DNA from: Pseudomonadota bacterium
Lineage (GTDB): Bacteria; Pseudomonadota; Gammaproteobacteria; Steroidobacterales; Steroidobacteraceae
Reading direction: 5' to 3'
Assembly (NCBI GenBank): GCA_025356075.1
Contig: JANXUT010000002.1
Location: forward strand, 49,485 to 113,484
Length of the DNA stretch: 64,000 bases
Shown here piece by piece: positions 51,811 through 63,620 of the stretch. The notes under the pieces were generated by a model, which worked only from the letters and a program-made list of their open reading frames with translations, was not told the DNA's origin and did not search any database. Numbering within the stretch: the stretch's first letter is position 1; each line of letters starts with the position of its first letter. The translations under genes and the position numbers were made by a program.

Positions 51811-53438
51811 CAGTTGCCGGCCGCCCCCGACCCGTGGGTGCGACGGATGAAGTCGGCCACGTTGTCATGGAGCGCGATGAGCGAGGGCTCGTGCGCGTAC
51901 ACCATGTGGCCCGACGGGTAGAGCTTCACCTCGATGTTCCTCGCGATGTCCGGCGGGATCTGCAGGTGCCTAAGCTCGTACTCGGCCGAGAAGTACGGCG
52001 TCGCGAGGTCGAAATAGCCGCCGTTCATCATCACGTGCATGTGCGGGTTCGCCTTCATCGTGTAGGCGAGGTCCGGCATCACGTTGGTCGAGGTCGGCAG
52101 CTTGATCGGCACCCCGGGCGGCTGGTGCAGGAAGTCCCAGTACCGGAACACGTCCGCGAACAGCTTGAACGTGCGGCCGTCGCCGAACTTCAAGTCGCGG
52201 CGCACGTAGTCGCTGAATGCGGCGACATAGGCGGAGGAGATCGCCGCCGACTGCGGGTCGTACTCCGCCTCCTTGGCGAGCAGGTCCATCGTCGCGCCTG
52301 CGAAGCGCGTGTCGAGCCTCCCGGCGGTGCGGGCACCGAGCACGTGCTGCTCGAAGACGCCGCCGCTGATCCTCAAGTCCGCCCGCTCGATGATGTCGGC
52401 GGGAAGTCCCGTGTAGGCGTGCAGTTTCTGGACGATCGCGGCGCGGCGCTCGGCACTCAGCGAATTGCCGGCGGCGAGTGCAGTGAGGTAGTCGCCCGTC
52501 GCGAACTGCTCGACCTCGGCCAGGAACGGCTCGATCGTCGCGGGCGGGTTCTGGACCTTCTTGTGGTACCAGGCGGCAGCCGCCATCGTCGGCAGCGACA
52601 GCACGTAGGGCTGGTCGATGCTCGGGTTGAAGTTCGGGTCATCGGGGCCGTTGTCGAACGACAGCACCTGCGAGAGCAGGATCACGCCGTTCAAATCGAT
52701 CGCCTTTTCGCTCTGCAGCACATACGCGAGCGCCGCCGAGCGCGTCGTGCCGTAGCTCTCGCCGAACAGGTACTTCGGCGAGTTCCAGCGGCCGTGCCGC
52801 GACAGGAACTCGACGATGAAGTTGGCGAAGGCGTGCGCATCGGCATCGACGCCCCAGAACGCCTTCTCCTTGTCGGCGCCCCGGAGGTGCCCGAAGGCGG
52901 TCCCTGGCGCGTCGATGAACACGAGGTCCGATTCCGGCAGGAGCGAGGAGGTGTTCTCGACGATCCGGTAGGGGGCGGCGGGCGTGTGCGAGTCGTTGGA
53001 GGTGACGACGCGCTTGGGTCCAAAGGCGCCCATGTGCAGCCACACCGTCGAGGAGCCGGGGCCGCCGTTGTAGATGAACGTGATCGGCCGCGCCGGGTTC
53101 TGGTCCTTGCCGAGGAAGTAGGCGACGTAGGACATGCCGGCCTCGGGCTCGACCGGGGCGTCCTTGGCCTTCTCGCCCGACGGGGGATCGGAGTCCATCG
53201 GGTCCTTGACGTGGACGACGAGGATGCCGGCTTCGGCCGCGTAGCCGAGGACCTTGCCGCCGATCGTCAGGGTCCCCGTCGTGTGCGAGGCCTCGTCCTT
53301 CAAGTGGCGCGGGATCTCGGTGTCGGCAGCGGCGTCCTTGGGCTTGTCGGCTTTGTCGGCCGGCGGCGGGGCGGCGAGTGCCCAGGTTGATGGCAGGCAG
53401 CAGGCGATCGCGCACAGGCCAGTCAGGAAACGGTTCAT
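51810..53438 (-). CDS. Secreted serine carboxypeptidase (peptidase family S10)
   Basis: The 542-residue protein has a signal peptide (NRFLTGLCAIACC, cleavage near ALA) and a lysine/aspartate-rich mature N-terminus. S10 motifs are FIYNGGPGSSTVWLHM (oxyanion hole), LFGESYGTTR (nucleophile Ser, normally GESYGG), NGGYFDLATPY (Asp) and YPSGHMVY (His). Such enzymes remove C-terminal residues, usually at acid pH, and are uncommon in bacteria. The ATG at 53438 gives the signal peptide; an earlier frame start adds ten unlikely residues. The stop overlaps the holA ATG, so the two are coupled by position. Confidence 0.92.
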   Translation of the reverse strand: MNRFLTGLCAIACCLPSTWALAAPPPADKADKPKDAAADTEIPRHLKDEASHTTGTLTIGGKVLGYAAEAGILVVHVKDPMDSDPPSGEKAKDAPVEPEAGMSYVAYFLGKDQNPARPITFIYNGGPGSSTVWLHMGAFGPKRVVTSNDSHTPAAPYRIVENTSSLLPESDLVFIDAPGTAFGHLRGADKEKAFWGVDADAHAFANFIVEFLSRHGRWNSPKYLFGESYGTTRSAALAYVLQSEKAIDLNGVILLSQVLSFDNGPDDPNFNPSIDQPYVLSLPTMAAAAWYHKKVQNPPATIEPFLAEVEQFATGDYLTALAAGNSLSAERRAAIVQKLHAYTGLPADIIERADLRISGGVFEQHVLGARTAGRLDTRFAGATMDLLAKEAEYDPQSAAISSAYVAAFSDYVRRDLKFGDGRTFKLFADVFRYWDFLHQPPGVPIKLPTSTNVMPDLAYTMKANPHMHVMMNGGYFDLATPYFSAEYELRHLQIPPDIARNIEVKLYPSGHMVYAHEPSLIALHDNVADFIRRTHGSGAAGN

Positions 53439-53654
53439 CGGAGCCCCCGGACAAAATAAAGTTGCCAAGTCTCACATCGTGCCCGGGCGCCCGCAAGCCG
53501 GCCGGGCCGCGCCTCGCCTCGCCGCGCCCGGGAGTCCGCTCGGCGCAGGTGCGCGGCGCCTCGTCCTCGACGGGCCGGCCCGCGCATGGCAGCCTACGGC
53601 TGCCGTGCGCATGAAGCGCCGGCCAGGCCGCGGATCCGGCCAACCGAGGTACCG

Positions 53655-54218
53655 ATGGAGCTCACGCTGATTAGGCACACGCGCCCGGCCCTGCCGGCGG
53701 ACGCCTGCATCGGCCAGATGGACGTCGAGTGCGCCGCGGGCTGGGAAGCGCACGCCGAGCGACTCGCGCGCGTCGTGGGTGCGCCGGACCGGCTGATCAC
53801 GAGCCCGCTGAAGCGCTGCCAGGTGCTCGCCGAGCGCCTCGGTGTCAGCTACAAGTTGACGCCGGAGCCCGACCCGAGGCTCGTGGAACTGAGCTTCGGG
53901 GAGTGGGAGGGCCGTCGCTGGAGCGAGATCGGCCACACCGCGACGCAGGTGCTCGGCGCCGACTTCTTCGACCACGCGCCGCCGGGCGGCGAGTCGTACC
54001 GCGACATGATGAAGCGCGTCGACTCGTTCCTCATGGACCTCGGCGAGTCCTTCGAGCGGGTTGCGGTCGTCTCGCACTCCGGTCCCATCCGCGCGCTCCT
54101 CGTACGCTGCCTCGACCTTCCGGCCGAGGCGGGCGCGCGCTTTGATATCGGTTTCGGCCGCGTCTCCCGGCTGGCCGAGCGCGGCGGCGCGTGGCGGCTC
54201 GAGCTCCTCAACGCCTGA
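53655..54218 (+). CDS. Histidine phosphatase-family protein (CobC-like)
   Basis: The 187-residue protein has the phosphoglycerate mutase-like catalytic motif LTLIRHTRP (RHT in place of the usual RHG), ITSPLKRCQVLAERL with the second arginine, ELSFGEWEGRRWSEI with the proton donor Glu, and VVSHSGPIRALL with the second histidine. Length and the FGEWEG motif resemble alpha-ribazole phosphatase CobC. It overlaps the 3' end of the PCu(A)C-BtuF fusion gene on the opposite strand by 11 bp. A link to cobalamin is inferred from that neighbour only. Confidence 0.85.
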   Translation: MELTLIRHTRPALPADACIGQMDVECAAGWEAHAERLARVVGAPDRLITSPLKRCQVLAERLGVSYKLTPEPDPRLVELSFGEWEGRRWSEIGHTATQVLGADFFDHAPPGGESYRDMMKRVDSFLMDLGESFERVAVVSHSGPIRALLVRCLDLPAEAGARFDIGFGRVSRLAERGGAWRLELLNA

Positions 54219-55437
54219 CGGGAAGCCGCGCGCGCACCGCCGCGACCTCGGCGCACAGCGCCGCCGTGCCCGCGCCAATGCGCGGCCCCATCCGGTTCAC
54301 GAGGTCCGGGTCGAGCGTGAACACCGCGCCCGCGGCCACGGCCCGAAGCGGCGTCTGGCTGCCCCAGCGGGCGCGCCACTCCTTGGCCTCCGCGGCGGTG
54401 CCGGCGAGCGCGATCGCATCGGGATCGCGCGCGTACACCGACTCACCGTCGACCATGAACGCGCTCTCATCCTGGTCCTTGAATACGTTCTCGGCGCCGC
54501 AGAGCTCCAGCATCTCGCTCGCCACGTGCCGCCCGCCAAGGGTGTAGAGCGGCGTGCTCCATACCTGGTAGAAGACGCGCAGCTTGCGCTCGTGCCGGTA
54601 GCGCGCGCCAAGCGCGGCAAGCTCCGCGCGCAGCCGCCCGGCCGCGGCGTTCGCGACGGCTTCGGTTCCGAACACGCGCCCGAGCGACTCGAGCGTGTCG
54701 GCGACGTCCGCGAGGCGGTGCTGCTCGAGGCTCAACGTCGGTAGCCCCAGGCGCTTCAGGAGCGCGTGCTGGTCGGCGGGCGAGCCATCGCCCCAGATGA
54801 GTACGAGGTCGGGCTTGAGCGCGAGCAGGCGCTCGGCGTCGATGTGCGTGACATCGCCGATGCGCGGGACGCGAAGCGCATCCGCCGGGTAGTCGCTCGT
54901 GTTCAGCGTGCCGACGAGCCGCTCGCCCGCACCCGCCGCGTAGACGAGCTCGGTCAGGTGCGGCGCGAGCGTGACGAGCCTTCGCGGCCGCGGCGCGGGC
55001 GCCGCCTCGCCGATGCCGAGCACGAACTCGCGGGGGCCCGCGTGCTCGAACAGGAGAGTGACCGGCACCTGCTCGCCCGCGAGGAGCGGCGCGACGAGCC
55101 CGACCAGCATGAGGTGCCAAGCGCCCGGCGCGAAGCTAACGCGCCCGCCCGCCGGCACCGGCACGTCCTTAAGCTCGCGCATGCGCGCGATGCCGCCCGG
55201 GGTCGCCGACTCGTGGAACTCGACGCGGCGCGAGCGCGGCGAGCTCGCCCCGACGAGGCGATCCGCCGCGCCGCCGTTGTCGATGAGGAGGTAGCCGACC
55301 CCGACCTCGACGCCCGGAGGCGTCGGGCGCCCCCAGCCCCCGCTGACGCTGAGCGCGCCGGCCGCGAGCGCATCCGCCGCCACGAGCGCGAGGAGCGCAA
55401 GCGCGGCGCACGCCAGGCGCCTAGCGCGCGGCGACAC
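54208..55437 (-). CDS. PCu(A)C copper-chaperone domain fused to a BtuF-like binding domain
   Basis: The 409-residue protein has a signal peptide (to about residue 26), then a PCu(A)C domain with the complete copper motif H(x10)M(x21)HxM at His75, Met86, His108 and Met110. Residues about 150-400 form a TroA/BtuF-type domain (RRLVTLAPHLTELVYAAG, LKPDLVLIWGDG, LELCGAENVFKDQ) close to the vitamin B12-binding protein BtuF. PCu(A)C proteins deliver Cu(I) to cytochrome oxidase; BtuF serves B12 uptake. I know of no established role for the fusion. No ABC transporter genes adjoin it. Its start overlaps the esterase gene by 17 bp. Confidence 0.85.
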   Translation of the reverse strand: MSPRARRLACAALALLALVAADALAAGALSVSGGWGRPTPPGVEVGVGYLLIDNGGAADRLVGASSPRSRRVEFHESATPGGIARMRELKDVPVPAGGRVSFAPGAWHLMLVGLVAPLLAGEQVPVTLLFEHAGPREFVLGIGEAAPAPRPRRLVTLAPHLTELVYAAGAGERLVGTLNTSDYPADALRVPRIGDVTHIDAERLLALKPDLVLIWGDGSPADQHALLKRLGLPTLSLEQHRLADVADTLESLGRVFGTEAVANAAAGRLRAELAALGARYRHERKLRVFYQVWSTPLYTLGGRHVASEMLELCGAENVFKDQDESAFMVDGESVYARDPDAIALAGTAAEAKEWRARWGSQTPLRAVAAGAVFTLDPDLVNRMGPRIGAGTAALCAEVAAVRARLPVRR

Positions 55438-56296
55438 GGGCGGGCGGTTCGGCGATGAACCGGATGAGTGCCTCGTAGACCGGCTCGCCCGAGCGGTAGA
55501 AGCGCGCGAAACGCTTGAGTACCCCGCCGTGGTCCTCGCCCGGCAGCAGCCTCACCTCGACCGCGACCCCGGCCTCTTTGAGGTGCGCGGCGAGCGAGTT
55601 GGTATTCCTGAGCGCGACCGTCCGGTCGGCGAGCCCCTGCACGAGGAACGCCGGTACGCTCGAGCGATCGACGAAGTTGACCGGTTGGGTCGCCGGGTAG
55701 TGCTCGGGCGGCCCGAAATAGTCGATGAGATCGGCGTCTGTCAGCGGCAGGAAGTCGTACGGCCCCGCGAATCCGGCGAACGCGCGGACGGGCCTGGCGC
55801 CGGCGCCCTTCAGCCAGCGGCCGTCGTAGGCGACGAGCGCCGCGAGCTGGGCGCCGGCCGAGTGCCCCATCAGCACGACGTGCCCGGGGTCGGCGCCGAG
55901 CGCCAGGGCGCGCTCCTGGGCGTAGGCAACGGCGTGCGCGAGGTCATCGGCGGCCTCCGCCATCCGCACCGTCGGATAGAGCCGGTAGTTGGGCACGACG
56001 ACGACGGCGCCGCGCGAGGCGAGCCCCGCGGCGACGAAGCGGTACTCCTCCTTGCTGCCGGAGCTCCAGCGGCCGCCGTGCACGAACACGACGAGCGGTA
56101 GCGGCTTGGCGCCCGGTGCCCTCGGGCGGTAGATGTCGAGGGTCTGGCGGGCGTCGGCGCCGTAGGCCTGACTCGCTTCGCGCGAATACGCGCCGTTGGC
56201 GATGTCCGCGCCGTTCGCGACGCCGAGCAGGATGCTCGTGCAGCCGCTCGCCAGCACGCTCGCGGCGAGGGCGAGCACGGCCAGGAGCGTGCGCAT
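55421..56296 (-). CDS. Lipoprotein alpha/beta-hydrolase (BD-FAE/carboxylesterase-like)
   Basis: The 291-residue protein has a lipoprotein signal with lipobox LASGC at about residue 18. The alpha/beta hydrolase core shows VVFVHGGRW (HGG oxyanion motif) and GHSAGAQ, the nucleophile elbow. Late motifs include a His in GEDHGGVL. It probably hydrolyses an ester at the envelope. The ATG shares a base with the upstream HExxH gene stop (TGATG) and overlaps the next gene, so it is in one operon with them. The substrate is unknown. Confidence 0.85.
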   Translation of the reverse strand: MRTLLAVLALAASVLASGCTSILLGVANGADIANGAYSREASQAYGADARQTLDIYRPRAPGAKPLPLVVFVHGGRWSSGSKEEYRFVAAGLASRGAVVVVPNYRLYPTVRMAEAADDLAHAVAYAQERALALGADPGHVVLMGHSAGAQLAALVAYDGRWLKGAGARPVRAFAGFAGPYDFLPLTDADLIDYFGPPEHYPATQPVNFVDRSSVPAFLVQGLADRTVALRNTNSLAAHLKEAGVAVEVRLLPGEDHGGVLKRFARFYRSGEPVYEALIRFIAEPPARVAAR

Positions 56297-56811
56297 CAGG
56301 CCGCACGCGGCGCTAGGAGCCGCCCTTCTTCGTCGAGGAGGCCGCGGCGCGCGAGCCAGGCGCGCGCATCGCGCGCCTCGCCCGTGTACCAGGCCCGCGC
56401 GGAGCCGAGGCGGAACGTGTAGCCCCATGCGTCCATGTCCTGCATGAGGCGCCGGGCGCCCACGCCCTCGAGTTCATCGGCGAGGAGTATCTGCAGGCAG
56501 CAGACGGCGTTCTCCTCCACGAAGTCACCGCCCGCGTCGCGCACGAGCGCGCTGCGCCTTGTCTCGTCCATGCAAAGCGCGTGGGCCGCCTCGTGCAGCA
56601 CTGAATGCACCGGGGTGTCGTCCCGCACCCACACGAGGCTGCCGATGAGGCCCGCCTCGGGCGCCCCCCAGTAGCTCCCAGGGATGTCCTCCGCAAGCTC
56701 CACGCGCCGCAGGCCAAGGCCGTAGCGCGCGAGCAGCAAGGCGATCGGCACGGTGAAGCCCTCGCCGAGCGTCAGGACCACCGGCGTCGCCGCCACCGGC
56801 GCCTCGCTCAC
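56296..56811 (-). CDS. Uncharacterised protein with HExxH metal motif
   Basis: The 171-residue protein has no signal peptide or membrane span. It contains SVLHEAAHALC (HExxH, near residue 73) followed about 24 residues later by FVEENAVCCLQ, whose glutamates could complete a gluzincin-like zinc site. The rest fits no family I recognise. It starts in a 4-bp overlap with lptE and its stop overlaps the esterase ATG, so it is embedded in the leuS-lptE operon. Zn-protease activity is only suggested. Confidence 0.65.
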   Translation of the reverse strand: MSEAPVAATPVVLTLGEGFTVPIALLLARYGLGLRRVELAEDIPGSYWGAPEAGLIGSLVWVRDDTPVHSVLHEAAHALCMDETRRSALVRDAGGDFVEENAVCCLQILLADELEGVGARRLMQDMDAWGYTFRLGSARAWYTGEARDARAWLARRGLLDEEGRLLAPRAA

Positions 56812-57302
56812 GGCGACAGCGCCGCGAGGCGACGCAGCACAAGCGCGGCGAGGTCGCGCGCGAGCGCGCGGCGAATGATCTCCTGCTCCTGCTCCTTGGC
56901 GAGGATCGCGGTCTCATCGAAGCTGTAGTCGTGCGTCTGCGTCAGCGTCTTCGGCGCCAGCACCTCGCGCTCGCCGATGCGCACGCGATAGCGGACCGTG
57001 TAGTAGACCTCGTACTCGGTCGGCGTGTTGGTCGCAGATACCGACAGCACCCGCTGGCCACTGTCATCGCCGAGCACCTCGACGGTGGCGCCCGCCGCCT
57101 CGCCCGCGCCGACGACGCGGCTCCCGGCCGTGCGCAGTCCCTCGAGCATCGCGCGGTGGAATTCCGTGTAGCGATCCTCGGCCTCGAGGTAGGTGCTGGC
57201 GAAGGCCGCCGGCAGGCGCGTGCCGCCCCTGAGGTGAAAGCCGCAGCCGGCGAGGAGCGCGAGGCAGGCGATGAGGCCTGCGAGGAGCGGATGCGCGCGC
57301 AT
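56808..57302 (-). CDS. lptE: LPS-assembly lipoprotein LptE
   Basis: The 164-residue protein has a lipoprotein signal ending LLAGC followed by GFHLRGG, the classic LptE N-terminus. The body includes EYEVYYTVRYRVRIG and a C-terminal amphipathic helix. It plugs the LptD barrel for LPS insertion. Its ATG is directly adjacent to the leuS stop, the conserved leuS-lptE pair. Confidence 0.94.
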   Translation of the reverse strand: MRAHPLLAGLIACLALLAGCGFHLRGGTRLPAAFASTYLEAEDRYTEFHRAMLEGLRTAGSRVVGAGEAAGATVEVLGDDSGQRVLSVSATNTPTEYEVYYTVRYRVRIGEREVLAPKTLTQTHDYSFDETAILAKEQEQEIIRRALARDLAALVLRRLAALSP

Positions 57303-61176
<3,874 letters not shown>

Positions 61177-61259
61177 GAGCGCTCTCCCGCGGCGCCGGCC
61201 CTCGGCCGAGCGTGCCATTCTAGCGTCGGACGCGGGCGGGGCACCCGGCGGCTGGTGCG

Positions 61260-62453
61260 TTAGCGCAGTACCGCGGCGATCGCCCGGGCGAGCGGCTCGA
61301 TCTGGGGCTCGGCGAGGCCGGCGATGTTGATGCGGCTGTCGGGGGCGACGTAGACGTGGTGGCGCTGCTTGAGCGCCGCGACCGCCACGGGATCGAGCCC
61401 TAGGAGCGAGAACATGCCGCGCTGCCCGGCGATGAAGTCAAAGCGCGTCCCGCCGGTCGCGGCCCTGAGCGCCGCCGCGAGCGGCCGACGTAGGCCGGTC
61501 ACGCGCAGGCGCATCCCCTCGAGCTCCTCGAGCCAGTGGCGGCGGAAGTCGGGGTTCGCGGCGATGGCCGCGACGATGGCGGCGCCGTGGTCGGGCGGCA
61601 TCGAGTACATGCGCCGCGCGAGCGACTGCAGGTGGCCCATGACGACGCCGGCCGCAGGCGCCGTCGGCGCGAGCGCGATGACGGCGCCCGTGCGCTCGCG
61701 GTAGAGGCCGAAGTTCTTCGAGCAGGACACCGCGACCAGGAGCTCTGGCAGCCGCTCGGCGAGGAGGCGCAGCCCCGCCGCGTCCGCCTCGAGGCCATCG
61801 CCGAGCCCCTGGTAGGCGAGGTCGATGAGCGGCACGAGCCCGCGGCGCCCGAGGAGCTCGGCGAGGGTCAGCCACTGGCCGGCGTCGAGGTCGGCGCCGG
61901 TCGGGTTGTGGCAGGAGGCCTGCAGCAGCACCACGGTACCGGCGGGAAGGCGCTCGAGCGTCTCGAGCATTTCATCGAAGAGCAGCGTGCCGCTCGTGGC
62001 GTCGTAGTACGGGTAGACCTCGACGCCAAGTCCCGCGCCGCCGATGAGCGGCGTGTGGTTCGGCCAGGTCGGGTCGCTCACCGACACCCGCGTCGCGCGC
62101 TCGGCGCGTGCGATCAGATCCGCCGCGAGCCTGAGCGCGCCGCAGCCGCCCGGAGTCTGGAGCGTGACGAGGCGGCCGGCGGCGCGCGCCGGGTGGGCGC
62201 TGCCGAGCACCAGCTCCTCGATGAACGCGGCGAAGGGCCGGTTGCCGCCGGCGCCGACGTAGACCTTGCTCGTTTGGCGCGCGAGCACCTCGCGCTCGGC
62301 CTCGCGCACCGCCGCCATGACGGGCGTCGTGCCGCCGGCGTCGCGAAAGACGCCGACCCCGAGATCGATGCGGGCGGGGTCCTTGTCGGCGGCGAACGCC
62401 GCCATGACGCCGAGCAGCGCGTCGGCCGGTTGCGGCTTAAGTACGTCGAACAA
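61260..62453 (-). CDS. Aromatic/aspartate aminotransferase (class I)
   Basis: The 397-residue PLP enzyme has the TyrB/AspC layout: VSDPTWPNHTPLIGGAG, SCHNPTGADLD (Asn for the ring), IDLAYQGLGDGLEAD (Asp/Tyr), SCSKNFGLYRER (Schiff-base Lys and phosphate-binding Arg), and SRINIAGL (carboxylate Arg). It is 2 bp downstream of hppD in the same orientation, so it probably converts tyrosine to 4-hydroxyphenylpyruvate. Aspartate activity is possible too. Confidence 0.9.
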   Translation of the reverse strand: MFDVLKPQPADALLGVMAAFAADKDPARIDLGVGVFRDAGGTTPVMAAVREAEREVLARQTSKVYVGAGGNRPFAAFIEELVLGSAHPARAAGRLVTLQTPGGCGALRLAADLIARAERATRVSVSDPTWPNHTPLIGGAGLGVEVYPYYDATSGTLLFDEMLETLERLPAGTVVLLQASCHNPTGADLDAGQWLTLAELLGRRGLVPLIDLAYQGLGDGLEADAAGLRLLAERLPELLVAVSCSKNFGLYRERTGAVIALAPTAPAAGVVMGHLQSLARRMYSMPPDHGAAIVAAIAANPDFRRHWLEELEGMRLRVTGLRRPLAAALRAATGGTRFDFIAGQRGMFSLLGLDPVAVAALKQRHHVYVAPDSRINIAGLAEPQIEPLARAIAAVLR

Positions 62454-62455
62454 CT

Positions 62456-63499
62456 TCAGAGTACTCCACGGCGGATCTGGTCAAGCTCGATCGATTCGAA
62501 CAGTGCGCGGAAATTGCCCTCGCCAAAGCCCTCGTTGCCGCGCCGCTCGATTATCTCAAAGAAGATGGGTCCGATGACGTTCTTCGTGAAGATCTGCAGC
62601 AGGATGCCGGTCTCCTGGCTCCCGTCGATGAGCACCTTGCGGCGCCTGAGCTCGCTGAGGTCCTCGCGATGGCCGGTCACGCGGGCGTCGACGCCCTCGT
62701 AGTACGTGTCGGGGGTGTCCTGGAAATCGACGCCGCGCGCGCGCAGCACATCGACCGTCTGGTAGATCCCGGCGCTCGCGAGCGCGATGTGCTGGATGCC
62801 CTCGCCGCCGTATTCGCTCAGGTATTCCTCGATCTGGCTCTTGTCGTCCTGGCTTTCGTTGATCGGGATCCGGATCTTGCCGCACGGCGAGGTCATCGCG
62901 CGGGAGAAGAGCCCGCTCTTCTTGCCCTCGATGTCGAAGTAGCGGATCTCGCGGAAGTTGAACAGCCGTTCGTAGAAACCAGACCACTGGTCCATGTGCC
63001 CGCGCGCCACGTTGTGCGTCAGGTGATCGATGAGCTGCAGCCCCGGACCCGCCTGTTCCGCGTCAGCCCCGGTCGGCCGGAAGTCGATGTCGTAGATGCT
63101 GTCCGCGCCGTAGCGGTCGACCAGGTAGATCAGGCTCCCGCCGATGCCCTTGATGGAGGGGATATTCAGCTCCATCGGACCAGCGGTAGTCGGCCCGGGC
63201 TCGGCCCCGAGCTCCAGCGCGCGCTTGAATGCCAGCGCCGCATCCCGCACGCGAAAGCCCATCGCGCAGATCGAGCCGCCGTGGTCGCGTGCGAACTGCT
63301 GCGCGAAGCTGTTGGGCTCGGCGTTGATCAGGAAGTTGATATCGCCCTGGCGGTGCAGGGTGACGTTCTTCGAGCGGTGGCGCGCCGCGGCGCGGAATCC
63401 CATTTTCTCGAACAGCGCGCGCAGCGCCTCGGGGTCGGGCGCGGTGTATTCGACGAACTCGAAGCCGTCGGTGCCCATCGGATTGCTTTGCAGGTTCAT
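62456..63499 (-). CDS. hppD: 4-hydroxyphenylpyruvate dioxygenase
   Basis: The 347-residue protein has two vicinal-oxygen-chelate halves. The Fe(II) ligands are in LIDHLTHNV (His), GIQHIAL (His) and PIFFEIIERRG (Glu). It converts 4-hydroxyphenylpyruvate to homogentisate. The ATG at 63499 gives the bacterial N-terminus; an open upstream extension is not conserved. It precedes the aminotransferase and diverges from an Lrp-type regulator by 121 bp. Later homogentisate genes are not in the window. Confidence 0.96.
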   Translation of the reverse strand: MNLQSNPMGTDGFEFVEYTAPDPEALRALFEKMGFRAAARHRSKNVTLHRQGDINFLINAEPNSFAQQFARDHGGSICAMGFRVRDAALAFKRALELGAEPGPTTAGPMELNIPSIKGIGGSLIYLVDRYGADSIYDIDFRPTGADAEQAGPGLQLIDHLTHNVARGHMDQWSGFYERLFNFREIRYFDIEGKKSGLFSRAMTSPCGKIRIPINESQDDKSQIEEYLSEYGGEGIQHIALASAGIYQTVDVLRARGVDFQDTPDTYYEGVDARVTGHREDLSELRRRKVLIDGSQETGILLQIFTKNVIGPIFFEIIERRGNEGFGEGNFRALFESIELDQIRRGVL

Positions 63500-63552
63500 C
63501 GTGATCTTCAAGTCTGCCAGACGTGGACGCCAGCGTAGTCGAAGCGGCTTGC

Positions 63553-63566
63553 CATTGCGGGCAATG
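63553..63566. promoter_or_regulatory. Inverted repeat in the hppD / Lrp intergenic region
   Basis: CATTGC-GG-GCAATG is a perfect inverted repeat midway between the divergent hppD and Lrp starts. AsnC/Lrp regulators bind such inverted repeats, so it is a candidate operator. Confidence 0.45.
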
Positions 63567-63620
63567 CTGTTGCATTCTAGCCGGACCGGGCCGCGTTGTC
63601 GGCAATAATAGTGCTTACTC

